Shown: in pieces, positions 26,660-35,412 of the stretch
Layout of the letters: each line of letters starts with the position of its first letter
Position numbering within the stretch: position 1 is the stretch's first letter
From: Treponema denticola
GTDB taxonomy: Bacteria; Spirochaetota; Spirochaetia; Treponematales; Treponemataceae
Assembly (NCBI RefSeq): GCF_024400535.1
Contig: NZ_CP038800.1
Coordinates: 806,001-870,000 of the forward strand
Direction of reading: 5' to 3'
Length of the DNA: 64,000 nucleotides
Program-made: the position numbers and the translations under genes
Notes under the pieces: generated by a model
Seen by the model: the letters and a program-made list of their open reading frames with translations, nothing else
Told to the model about the DNA's origin: nothing
Databases searched by the model: none

Positions 26660-27568
26660 TTAAAGAACCTCTTCAACTCCACAGTTTAATATTATATCAA
26701 AAATTCTATCTTTTTCTGAATAGTCTATTTTTTGGTTTTGCCAAACTTGAAAATAAAGCTCACGTAAAAAGCTTAAAACTGCAAAGGCTTTTATTTGTAA
26801 AAAAGCTTTGTTTTTACTTTCACCTATTTCGGAAAAATATGCATTTAAAACTTCTTTTGCTTCATCGGTGATATTATACCATTCTTTTTTATTTAAGCCT
26901 AGAATATTTATATGTTCAAATTGATATAAGTTTAAACCGGAAGTAAGATGTTCGGCATCAATTATTTTTAAGCTTCCCTTTCCTGTTTTAAGCATGTTCC
27001 CCGTATTCATGTCTTCAAGGATAATACAGCCTAGGCCTAGGTTTAAATTTTCAATATTTTTTTTAATAATTTTTTTATCATGTTTACCCCTGTATATTTC
27101 AAGATAGGGGAGGGCTTCCGCATTTATCATCTCTTCAATTGAAGGATAGCTTTTACCGTCCAAATACATTGAAGAAAAAGAGTTTGAAGATATGTTATTT
27201 AAATTTAGATGTGCAAGTTTTTTAAAAAAATCTTTTATCAGATGTCTATCGGTTTTGGTAGGCTGACAACCTTCAAGCCATTCACTTATAAAAATATAGT
27301 AATTTTCAGTTTCAATGAGGTTTTTATATTTTAAAATAAAGTCTTCACTGTCATTTAAAGCATTTAAATATTTAATTGAATTTTTAATACTCTCCGTTTT
27401 CTGCCGTAATTTTACCGCAAAAGTTTCATTGCTGCCGGTTATTCCCTTAAATAAATCCGTATAAGTATGATCTTTCAGTTGAACCGGTTCAAGGGTTTTA
27501 AACTTATCGTTTTTAAGGTGTGAATTGATAAGGTCTTTAATTGTATCGGGTTTAATGTTTTCTTTCAT
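26660..27568 (-). CDS. aminoglycoside/choline-kinase-like phosphotransferase
   Basis: The 302-residue protein has the kinase-fold catalytic loop ILEDMNTGNML and the metal-binding IIDAEHLTSG, in place of the usual HxDxxxxN and (I/L)DW. The conventional His-Gly-Asp is altered to Glu-Asp, so the chemistry is uncertain. Its operon partner is a GNAT gene, a pairing seen in small-molecule modification or resistance loci. Substrate is not inferable. Confidence 0.65.
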   Translation of the reverse strand: MKENIKPDTIKDLINSHLKNDKFKTLEPVQLKDHTYTDLFKGITGSNETFAVKLRQKTESIKNSIKYLNALNDSEDFILKYKNLIETENYYIFISEWLEGCQPTKTDRHLIKDFFKKLAHLNLNNISSNSFSSMYLDGKSYPSIEEMINAEALPYLEIYRGKHDKKIIKKNIENLNLGLGCIILEDMNTGNMLKTGKGSLKIIDAEHLTSGLNLYQFEHINILGLNKKEWYNITDEAKEVLNAYFSEIGESKNKAFLQIKAFAVLSFLRELYFQVWQNQKIDYSEKDRIFDIILNCGVEEVL

Positions 27569-27592
27569 AATTAAAAATACTATTTATGTTTT

Positions 27593-27682
27593 TTATTTTA
27601 ATATTCCATAACAAGATATGTTATAATCTTGAATATTCTTTAAGCCGTTTTTCTTGTAAAAATCTATAGGTTTTATTTGCAT
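27593..27682 (-). pseudogene. C-terminal remnant of another GNAT protein
   Basis: A 29-codon open frame encodes IDFYKKNGLKNIQDYNISCY, matching the FYxKNGF beta-strand ending of GNAT acetyltransferases. It overlaps the stop region of the intact GNAT gene at 27673. No upstream coenzyme-A motif exists, so a partial gene or recombination scar is most likely. Confidence 0.5.
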
Positions 27683-28152
27683 GTTATTATCCTTTTTATC
27701 ATTACGGCTTCCCATTTTGCCGGCGGAATATATTCGGTTATAAACGGCAGCTTGTCTTCCTTTTCATCAAGGATTGTAAAGCCGTTTTTTTTATAAAATT
27801 CTATTGTCCATTCAAACATTTTAAGAGCTTTCAGTATAAGATATTCCAAACCTATATGTTTTGCTTCTTGTTCAATAAAATTTAAAATGTATTTACCGTA
27901 TCCTTTCCTTTGTATTTTATGTTTGATGTATATGGCTGAAATAAGCCCATGAGTATTTTTATCTTTAAGTGATATAAATCCGATTGCCTGATTATCTTCA
28001 TATAGAATATATGTATTTTCGGTTTTTATCATATTTTCAAATGTATCGATTATATCTTGCTCCGGTACATCTCCGAATACCTTATGACTATCGTTATAAA
28101 TTTCTAAAATAGTTTTTGCATCTTCTATTCCGGCTTTTTCGATTTTGAGCAT
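27673..28152 (-). CDS. GNAT-family N-acetyltransferase
   Basis: ATG 28152 is chosen over the upstream 28167 start because it matches usual GNAT N-termini (MLKIEKAGIED). About 159 residues contain the acetyl-CoA loop KHKIQRKGYGKYIL and the terminal FYKKNGFTIL. This is a complete single GNAT domain, substrate unknown. An imperfect second GNAT tail lies immediately downstream. Confidence 0.8.
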   Translation of the reverse strand: MLKIEKAGIEDAKTILEIYNDSHKVFGDVPEQDIIDTFENMIKTENTYILYEDNQAIGFISLKDKNTHGLISAIYIKHKIQRKGYGKYILNFIEQEAKHIGLEYLILKALKMFEWTIEFYKKNGFTILDEKEDKLPFITEYIPPAKWEAVMIKRIITCK

Positions 28153-28225
28153 TTTTGTTTCTCCCATAAAAGGTTTTGTAAACTATTCTAATTATATTTT
28201 GATAGGAATTCAAGGGTTTAGATAC

Positions 28226-28270
28226 CGTGTAATCGGTGTTTTTGCCTGGTACCGATTACACGTTTTTTTT
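28226..28270 (+). terminator. intrinsic terminator pointing right between two leftward genes
   Basis: CGTGTAATCGGT (28226-28237) pairs with ACCGATTACACG (28251-28262) and is followed by eight T residues. It reads as a plus-strand terminator, although both neighbouring genes are on the minus strand. The 14-base word TTTTGTAAACTATT occurs on both sides (28174-28187 and 28267-28280). Confidence 0.6.
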
Positions 28271-28275
28271 GTAAA

Positions 28276-29191
28276 CTATTTGGTTAATTTTTTTAGCTCT
28301 GAAAGTTTTTGTTCTGCCATGTCTTGAACTTGTTTGCTGGGATTTTTTTTCATACGAAGATAGTATTCTTTTGCCTTATCGTATTGCTTTAGGGCTTCAT
28401 AGCATCTGCCTATGTTAAAGATAATTACATAATCTTCATTTGCGAGCTTATCGGCTTTTAACAGCACATTTAAGGCCTCTTTGAATTTTCCTTGATCGAT
28501 ATATGCCAAAGCCAAATAGTTATGTACTTCGATATTTTTAGGATATAGTTTCAATTGGGCTTCACATGTTTTTTTCTGCAGCACTTAGGGTTTGAGGGAG
28601 ACTTTTTTGAAGCCAAGCTTTATAATACTCGTTTATCGAAATTAGAAAAAAGTGTTCACTTTCTGATGATGGGATTACCTCATTCATGCTCCAAAGCCAT
28701 TTATGATTTATCTCTTTTCCAAGTTTTAGAACTTCTATAATCTTTTGTGATTGCTTTTCATATTCTCCTATTTCGCCTAAAATATGAATTCTTCCAAAAT
28801 ACATATCCAAGCGGTTTTTACCGAATTTTAATCCTTTTTCCAAATATGACAAGGCTTTATCGACATCTTCTTTTTCATACCAGATATTATTGTTTAAATA
28901 TCCTGCGATTTTATTTGTTTTTTGATCCACTAATGCCAATGAATTGGTATTGTCCTTCTTATAGGTATCCAATGAATGTGTAGACCTTTGACCTTTAAGC
29001 AGATAATAATTAAAATAGGCAATGTAGAGCTCAGGGTTTTTGGGCTCTGCCTTTTCCCATTTGAGCAGGAGGGCCGCAATCCCCTCTACTAAATTTCTTG
29101 CTGAGAGCAGATTGTCATATTCGGATTTGTAGTCTGCAAAAATCCGGAATGACACCAATAAAATGAAAAATAATACAATACGTTTTTTCAT
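28276..29191 (-). pseudogene. exported TPR protein, frameshifted
   Basis: ATG 29191, preceded by GGAGGA, gives a signal peptide (IVLFFILLVSFRIFA). The first part encodes alpha-helical TPR-like pairs and stops at 28562. The second part is open in another frame from 28584 to 28276 and carries further TPR repeats (YKEALNVLLK-like, YDKAKEYYLRMK). Removing one A from the run of seven at 28569-28575 fuses them as SAAEKTCEAQLKLYPKN. The whole would be about 305 residues. Either a phase-off gene or a sequence error. Confidence 0.7.
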
Positions 29192-29351
29192 ATATTTTTC
29201 CTCCTCGTAATAACTATAGTTATATTGTAACATTGGTTTTATGATCGGTCAATAGTATTTTGTTGATAGTATCCTAAATAGCCTTCCGGATAATTGATAG
29301 ACCTTCTTACTTGTTCTAAACTAATAACTACGGAGGATTAAATACAGATAA

Positions 29352-29474
29352 AAGAAAAATTATGCAGATAGATTTTCAGGCAGCGGTAAAAAGCTCATGG
29401 CCGTCGGCTCAAGTTTTGATGAAGAAAAGCGGACTATTAAAGATTGGGTTGTTGAAACCTTAGCCTTAGCTTAG
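29352..29474 (+). pseudogene. C-terminal remnant of an AAA-ATPase/PD-(D/E)XK protein
   Basis: An open frame of 40 codons without a start encodes GKKLMAVGSSFDEEKRTIKD and a short hydrophobic end. This resembles the closing nuclease segment of AAA-ATPase-like proteins of the DUF1703 kind, which are common in treponemes and Bacteroidetes. The rest of the gene is absent, and its end merges into the AraC promoter region. Confidence 0.4.
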
Positions 29475-29520
29475 CCTAACCCTTGCCTAAAATTCCTTTT
29501 TTTTGTATAATGTTAGCCTA
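29460..29520 (+). promoter_or_regulatory. AraC-gene promoter with four TTAGCCTA-like direct repeats
   Basis: A strong promoter TTGCCT (29483-29488), 17 bases, TATAAT (29506-29511) lies just ahead of the regulator gene. Copies of TTAGCCTA or a close match start at 29460, 29471, 29482 (TTGCCTAA at 29483) and 29513. The first three are one helical turn apart, overlap the -35 box, and the fourth follows the -10 box, consistent with an autoregulatory operator. Confidence 0.6.
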
Positions 29521-29522
29521 GT

Positions 29523-30437
29523 ATGACAACTGAAATAAAAAAATATCAAAACGGAAATTACACGGAATACAGGATAGAGGTTTTCCCCGGCATAATAATA
29601 GAACATTATTTTTGCGAAGGAGGGCAGGCATGGAAGCACTATCCCTCTACTCATGCGCCGAAAGAGGATATACTGGTACATCATTGCAGATACGGACGCT
29701 ATGAAGCTCTGCTTGCAAGCGGCTCCTATCATTCCAGAGGAATGGGAAAGATGACAATATCCTCGTCTTTATCCAATCTTACAGAGTCTGCAATCCCGGC
29801 GGAATTATATGAGGGTATATCCGTTATCTTTTCCTATAAAAAATTTACCCCCTGGCTTAAAGCCTTGTTTTCCTCATGCCATGTGGATTTTAAGCTTATG
29901 ACTTACCAATTAAATCTTTCCCGACAATGGTATTATGCCGATTCGGATAATAAGATGGAAAACATATTTTTAGAACTGTACGATTTATTTGATCAAAATA
30001 ATCAGCCCCTCATACAATTAAAAATTATGGAACTTATCTATCATGTATCGTCGGAACTTATTTTAATGAGAAAATACGAGGGGCTTATACCTCAAAGCTC
30101 CCTTAAGGCTGTAAAAAAGATATGTGCGGCTATGTTAAAAACTTCGGTTCCCATAACGGAGCTGGTTTTACAGTCAAATATAAATTATAACCTTTTTCCA
30201 AAAATATTTAAATCGGTTTATGGAACCTCTCCCAGCCTTTACAGACAAGAATATAAAATGAATAAGGCTGCCTCTCTTTTGAAAAATACCGATAGAACCG
30301 TCTTGGATATAGCCCTTGAGCAGGGCTATGAAAACCCGGGTTAATTCGCTGCTGCCTTTAAAAAAATGATGGGGCTTACCCCGCAGGAATTTAGGAGATT
30401 GGAAGCCCCTATCCGGCTTGATAAATTACATAATTAA
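29523..30437 (+). pseudogene. AraC-family transcriptional regulator with in-frame stop
   Basis: The first 273 codons encode a regulatory domain and one helix-turn-helix, ending at TAA 30342-30344. The same frame continues for 30 more codons (FAAAFKKMMGLTPQEFRR) to TAA 30435-30437, which is the missing second helix-turn-helix ending of AraC proteins. The interrupting codon sits where GYENPG(K/S)FxxAFKK is expected, so one substitution explains it. It would be the regulator of the adjacent transport genes. Its start is 11 bases after the -10 box, with almost no leader. Confidence 0.8.
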
Positions 30438-30515
30438 AAAATTTTCAATCATTTAAGAAAAACGGATTATTCTGCAAAATTCGGATTAGACAACTTCTTT
30501 TTATTCCCCTAAAAT

Positions 30516-30535
30516 AAGTTAGCAATAACTAACTT
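30516..30535. promoter_or_regulatory. palindromic operator-like site before the binding-protein gene
   Basis: AAGTTAG and CTAACTT flank a 6-base spacer, 26 bases before the ATG at 30561. The half-site GTTAGC resembles the TTAGCC repeats at the AraC promoter. It may be bound by the AraC-type regulator or by a metal-responsive repressor. Confidence 0.5.
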
Positions 30536-30560
30536 ACAAGTTATAAAAAGGAGTAACATA

Positions 30561-32111
30561 ATGAAAAAATTAGTAATGGGAGCCGGAATATTAATGTTAT
30601 TTGCCGCAGCTGTATTTATAACCGCCTGCAGCGATAGGTCAGCTGACAGCGTGCAAAACAAAAAAGAACAGCGGCTGGTGTTAGGGGCTCATGCCGATTT
30701 TAAAGGCAACCAAGAAGCAGGTACCCTTGTCTTTGATAGCCTCACGGTCTTAGATTCGGAGGGAAAGGTGCAGCCGGCTGCAGTTGAAAGCTGGACGGTA
30801 AATAAGGAGAGTACCGAATTTGTACTCCATTTGCGGAAAGGCCTGAGCTATTCGGACGGTACGGCAGCAAGCGCCGAGGATTTAAAAAAATCGATTGAGG
30901 TCTTAGGCAAGACGCAGTTTAGAAGCTATATGTCAAAGTTAGATCACATTGATATTATAGACAAAACTTCCGTAAAGGTGGTAATGAAATCTCCCTTTCT
31001 TTTTCTCGTAGATGAACTTGAAAAAATTCAGCTCATTCCCGCAAGATGCTTGCAGGAGGACGGCACCATTACCGAGTACATCGGCTCAGGCCCTTACCTT
31101 TTAAAAGAGTACGAAAAAGATGTAAAAGCGGTGCTGGTTAAAAATCCCAACTATTGGGATAAAAAACCGTACAAGATGGAAACGCTTATTTGGCAGGTAA
31201 TACCCGACGGCGATGCCCGTAAGTTAGCTTTGCAGTCCGGGCAGGTGGATGTTATCGGTATTACGGAGCATTATGCAGGCAGCATTCCTCTTTCGGTAAG
31301 CTATGAGCTGAGCAGCTCAAAAGAGTTTACACAATTATTGCAAGATCCTAAATCATACCCTATTGTGTTCAGTATGGGCTTAAACTATAAAAAAGACTTT
31401 TTAAAAGATAAGGAGCTGCGCCATGCTTTGCAGTATGTTATAAATAAAGATGCCTTGACAAAGGAGCTCTTTTTCGGACAAGCAGATCCTTGCGGTTATC
31501 TTTTTAATCCCTCTTTTGATGACGGGCCTAAAAACCAAAAGCCCTTTGTCTATGATCTTCAAAAAGCAAAAGATATACTAACAAAGGCAGGCTATACATG
31601 GAATAAGGGAGCTCTTACAAAGGACGGTAAAAAAGTTTCCCTTACCTATGTTTCTTCAACCGCTCCTCAGCGAAAAGACATCGCCGTTTTTGTTCAAAAT
31701 GCTTTAAAAGAAATAGGTATTGAAGTAACTATCGAAGCTGTAAATGGGCCTATCGTCGTTGAAAAAATGAAACAAGGAGCATGGGACATCGGTTTTACCG
31801 TTTCGTGGTTTGAACCCTTAATAAGTTCATTAAAGTCCGGAGGGCTTCACTCAAACTACAATGGCTCAGGTCTCAGTTTCGGTATTACGCCTGAAGCAAT
31901 TAAAACTGCCGAAACAATATTGGATGCAGCCGATTTACAAACCTTTAAAACGGCAGTTAATAAATACTGGGACATTCAATGGGAAGAGTATCCCTTTATT
32001 CCGCTCTATACACAAACACGCAGGGCCTTTTATAAAAAGGATTTAAGCGGTTTTAACTTTTCAAAAAGCGTGTATAAAATAGATTTATCAAACGTCCAAT
32101 GGGATAAATAA
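30561..32111 (+). CDS. family-5 extracellular solute-binding lipoprotein (nickel/peptide ABC type)
   Basis: The 516 residues start with a lipoprotein signal ending AVFITACSDRS, with the lipid-bearing Cys near residue 23. They then follow the SBP_bac_5 pattern, including LRKGLSYSDGT, IGSGPYLLKEY and NPNYWDKKPY. Such proteins bind oligopeptides, nickel chelates or opine-type metallophores and feed DppBC-like permeases. It is preceded by AAAGGAG and followed by five co-oriented transport genes. The ligand cannot be read from the sequence. Confidence 0.85.
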   Translation: MKKLVMGAGILMLFAAAVFITACSDRSADSVQNKKEQRLVLGAHADFKGNQEAGTLVFDSLTVLDSEGKVQPAAVESWTVNKESTEFVLHLRKGLSYSDGTAASAEDLKKSIEVLGKTQFRSYMSKLDHIDIIDKTSVKVVMKSPFLFLVDELEKIQLIPARCLQEDGTITEYIGSGPYLLKEYEKDVKAVLVKNPNYWDKKPYKMETLIWQVIPDGDARKLALQSGQVDVIGITEHYAGSIPLSVSYELSSSKEFTQLLQDPKSYPIVFSMGLNYKKDFLKDKELRHALQYVINKDALTKELFFGQADPCGYLFNPSFDDGPKNQKPFVYDLQKAKDILTKAGYTWNKGALTKDGKKVSLTYVSSTAPQRKDIAVFVQNALKEIGIEVTIEAVNGPIVVEKMKQGAWDIGFTVSWFEPLISSLKSGGLHSNYNGSGLSFGITPEAIKTAETILDAADLQTFKTAVNKYWDIQWEEYPFIPLYTQTRRAFYKKDLSGFNFSKSVYKIDLSNVQWDK

Positions 32112-32113
32112 GG

Positions 32114-33061
32114 GTGAGGACGTTTTTACTAAAAAGATTGGTTATCATTATCCCGTACTTATTGGCAATTACGGCTCTTTCTTTCTCCGTGGTGTATTTT
32201 GCACCCGGGGAAAGTACGGCTATGATCATATTAAAATATAAGACGGATACATTTATAACCGAAGAACAGGCAGAACAGTATGCAGCCGAGCATAATTTAA
32301 ACCTTCCCTTTAAAGAAGCCTATTTCAACTGGTTAAAAGGCATAATCCGCGGCGATTTAGGAAAGAGCCTTATTACCGGCTACAGTGTGGTAAGCGAAAT
32401 TAAGACAAGTTTTTTAAAAACGCTTATATTGGCTTTTATCGCATTGCTTACGCAAGTTTGCATTAGTTTTCCGCTCGGCATGTATGCTGCATGGAAAGCT
32501 AAGCCTTCTCTCAATAAGCTTACGGAAATGTGGGGAATATGTTCGATGAGTATTCCCTCCTTTTGGCTTGCCTTACTGGTAGTATGGATATGCGCTGCAA
32601 AACTAAAACTGCATTTTGTAATAGGCTACCACGGAATAAAAAGTTTACTCATACCCGGCGTTTTACTCGGTATAATGGGTTCGGGTTATTTTATGCGGAT
32701 AGTAAAAACTAAGACCGCCTTGATATTGCAGGAAGGCTACATCGAATTGGCAAGGGCGCAGGGCTTGTCCCCGCGAAAAATCCTATTCGGCCATGTGCTG
32801 AAAAATATTTCCGCTCCTTGTGTTGCTATTCTGGCAATCGATATCATCGCTTTATTAGGAGGATCGGTATTAATCGAAAAAATATTTTCGATACCCGGAT
32901 TCGGTCTTTTAATGTTTAATGCCTCAGGCGATAAAGACTATATTATGCTGTCGGGCGGAATTTTATTTATAGGCACGCTGGTGCTTACGATAAACCTTCT
33001 TGCGGATATGTATTATATAAAAATGGATAGGAGGGCAGCCCATGAGCTATATGCAAAATAA
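32114..33061 (+). CDS. ABC transporter permease (DppB/NikB-like)
   Basis: The 315-residue membrane protein begins at GTG two bases after the binding-protein stop, typical of a coupled operon. It has six predicted membrane helices, the periplasmic N-terminal segment with YFAPGES, and the cytoplasmic EAA-loop region ELARAQGLSPRKILFGH. It would form half of the permease with the next gene. The end overlaps that gene by 20 bases. Confidence 0.9.
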   Translation: MRTFLLKRLVIIIPYLLAITALSFSVVYFAPGESTAMIILKYKTDTFITEEQAEQYAAEHNLNLPFKEAYFNWLKGIIRGDLGKSLITGYSVVSEIKTSFLKTLILAFIALLTQVCISFPLGMYAAWKAKPSLNKLTEMWGICSMSIPSFWLALLVVWICAAKLKLHFVIGYHGIKSLLIPGVLLGIMGSGYFMRIVKTKTALILQEGYIELARAQGLSPRKILFGHVLKNISAPCVAILAIDIIALLGGSVLIEKIFSIPGFGLLMFNASGDKDYIMLSGGILFIGTLVLTINLLADMYYIKMDRRAAHELYAK

Positions 33062-33863
33062 AAACTTGCGGTTCTGGTTGTCCGTATCTCTTTTGATCTT
33101 AGTTATTATGGGTATTCTTACCTTGTGTTTTGAGCCGAATGCATCTAACCCCGATATACAATTTCAAAGCCCCTCGCTTAAACACATTTTCGGAACGGAT
33201 CAATTCGGCCGAGATGTTTTTTTAAGGAGCGTGCAAGGTTTTATTTCCGTTTTCCTTTTGGCGGCTGCTATTTTTGCCCTTTCATTTATGATCGCCCTTT
33301 ATGCGGGATCCGTCTTGGCTTATTACGGCGGACTTGCAGATGAAGCGTTTTTTCATATCAGTAATTTTTTGCTCTGTTTTCCCGTTATGATAGCCCTTGT
33401 TATTTTGGCTGCCGTATTCGGTGCAAAAACTCAAACAATGGTTATAACAGTGATAATTATGAGTTCTTTTTCATTGATACGTTTAATACGGGCCGAAATT
33501 ATAGTGTTTAAAAACAACGATTTTATTTTAAACCTGAAAATACTCGGCGCAAGCGATAACCGTATTATCTTTTATCATTTAATACCGCAAAGTTTTAAGC
33601 TGATGCTGCCGCAAACCGGAATGATTTTAGGACATATCATCTTATCAATATCGGCGTATTCGTTTTTAGGCTTCGGGGTAAAGCCTCCCCATGCCGATAT
33701 CGGTCTTATCATGCAGGAATCCATACGCTACATGAATATTGCGCCTTGGACGGTGCTCTGTCCGGGCTTACTGCAATTTGCCGTCATTCTTTGCTTTACC
33801 CAATTATCCGAAGCGTTTAGAACGGCAGGAGAAAAACGGAGAGCAAAACATCTTGTTTTGTAA
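33042..33863 (+). CDS. ABC transporter permease (DppC/NikC-like)
   Basis: The 273-residue protein has five to six membrane helices, the N-terminal FGTDQFGRDVFLRS motif of DppC-type permeases, and the EAA-like loop LNLKILGASDNRIIFYH. It pairs with the upstream permease. Its start lies inside that gene, in another frame, indicating translational coupling. Confidence 0.9.
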   Translation: MSYMQNKNLRFWLSVSLLILVIMGILTLCFEPNASNPDIQFQSPSLKHIFGTDQFGRDVFLRSVQGFISVFLLAAAIFALSFMIALYAGSVLAYYGGLADEAFFHISNFLLCFPVMIALVILAAVFGAKTQTMVITVIIMSSFSLIRLIRAEIIVFKNNDFILNLKILGASDNRIIFYHLIPQSFKLMLPQTGMILGHIILSISAYSFLGFGVKPPHADIGLIMQESIRYMNIAPWTVLCPGLLQFAVILCFTQLSEAFRTAGEKRRAKHLVL

Positions 33864-33872
33864 ATTGGAAAA

Positions 33873-34757
33873 ATGGAACTTATACATGTTGAAAACCTAT
33901 CCGTACGCTTCCCCGAACAAACCGAACCCGTGTTAAAGGATTTAAACTTTACGGTACAAAAGGGAGCAATCTTTTGTATTACCGGTGAAACCGGTTCGGG
34001 AAAATCGCTTACGGAACGTACTATCGGAGGTCTATTACCGGCTCACGCCTGTTTATCGGGAACGGTTATGTGGAAGGGTAGGGATTTTTATACGCTTAAA
34101 GAAGCTGAAAAGCAGTCTATCCGTAAAAATGAAATGGGCTTTGTGCTGCAAAATTCGGCCTCCGCCCTTAATCCTCTACTTACCTGCAAGCAGCAGCTCC
34201 GCCTTGCATGGAAAACGAAATCGGTCAGCGATGAAACATTATGCGCTCTTTTACAAGAAGTAAAACTTAATCCCCCTGAAAAAATCCTCAAGCTCTATCC
34301 TTTTCAATTATCGGGCGGAATGAAACAACGATTTTTAATTGCGCTGGGAATGATAGGGTCTCCTGAAATACTTTTTCTTGACGAGCCGACTAAGGGGCTG
34401 GACAACGCATTACGCAAGGATACAATAGCGCTGATACAAAATATCCATAAGACAAAAAAGCTTACGATAGTTTTGGTAACCCATGATTTGGAAATGGCGG
34501 AAGAGATTTCCGATTCTCTTATGGTTATGCATGGCGGCTTGATATATGAAACGGGAAATACAAAAGAGCTTTTTAAAAATCCCATCCATCCCTATTTTAA
34601 ACGTTTATTGGATTCTCTTCCTTCACGCGGAATGAAAACCTTTGACGGTTTTCCTCTGCTGGATCGGGATTTAAACGAAATCAGCAACAGCGGGGATATT
34701 CAGTCAAGGATGATGAAAATAGACGATGAACATTTTGTGAGGGTGTGTGAATGTTAA
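33873..34757 (+). CDS. ABC transporter ATPase (DppD/NikD-like)
   Basis: The 294 residues show Walker A GETGSGKS, the signature LSGGMKQR, Walker B ILFLDEPT, and the H-loop THD, in the usual order, plus the C-terminal oligopeptide-type extension (NPIHPYFKRLLDSLPSRG). It starts nine bases after the permease and overlaps the next ATPase gene by seven bases. It would couple ATP hydrolysis to import of the bound ligand. Confidence 0.9.
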   Translation: MELIHVENLSVRFPEQTEPVLKDLNFTVQKGAIFCITGETGSGKSLTERTIGGLLPAHACLSGTVMWKGRDFYTLKEAEKQSIRKNEMGFVLQNSASALNPLLTCKQQLRLAWKTKSVSDETLCALLQEVKLNPPEKILKLYPFQLSGGMKQRFLIALGMIGSPEILFLDEPTKGLDNALRKDTIALIQNIHKTKKLTIVLVTHDLEMAEEISDSLMVMHGGLIYETGNTKELFKNPIHPYFKRLLDSLPSRGMKTFDGFPLLDRDLNEISNSGDIQSRMMKIDDEHFVRVCEC

Positions 34758-35398
34758 AGGTTGAACATATATCGTACTGTTATAATAAAAACGCAAAACC
34801 TATCATTGAAGATATGAGTTTTGAGCTGCACGAAAATGAAATTATCGGTATTACGGGCGGAAGCGGTTCGGGTAAGAGCACTGCAGTGCACTGTATCTTG
34901 GGCTTATTAAAACCGGAAAAGGGACGCATTTTGTTTAACGATGTTCCGGTTCACCTGTTAAAACGGGATAAGAAGCTGCATACCTGTATTCAGTTGGTTA
35001 TGCAAAATCCTGAAAATTCTTTTAATCCTCATAAAACGCTCTCATACAGTTTAAACGAGATACGGCATTTTATACCGGCAAAACCTGAAAGAACCGTATT
35101 TGAAAAAAAGATTGTAGATAAGATGCATGAGCTTCAACTGAATGCAAGCCTCCTGAATCGGTATCCTGAGGAAGTTTCAGGCGGCCAGCTCCAGCGATTT
35201 TCAATATTGCGCGCCTTACTTTTGGAGCCTAAAATTATTATTTTTGACGAATCGACTTCTATGCTTGACACAAGCGTGCAGGCAAAAATTGTTCGTCTGT
35301 TATTGCAAATAAAAGAAAAAAATAAGCTGGCCTATATTTTTATCAGCCACGACTTGGAAATGCTTTCGTTAATTGCCGATAAGTTTGTTTATTTATGA
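34751..35398 (+). CDS. ABC transporter ATPase (DppF/NikE-like)
   Basis: The 215 residues have Walker A GGSGSGKST, signature VSGGQLQR, Walker B IIIFDESTSMLD and the H-loop SHD. The protein ends near the H-loop, so the usual extra C-terminal segment of DppF is short or absent. It would form the second nucleotide-binding subunit of the importer. Confidence 0.88.
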   Translation: MLKVEHISYCYNKNAKPIIEDMSFELHENEIIGITGGSGSGKSTAVHCILGLLKPEKGRILFNDVPVHLLKRDKKLHTCIQLVMQNPENSFNPHKTLSYSLNEIRHFIPAKPERTVFEKKIVDKMHELQLNASLLNRYPEEVSGGQLQRFSILRALLLEPKIIIFDESTSMLDTSVQAKIVRLLLQIKEKNKLAYIFISHDLEMLSLIADKFVYL

Positions 35399-35412
35399 TT
35401 TAAGGAGTAAAT

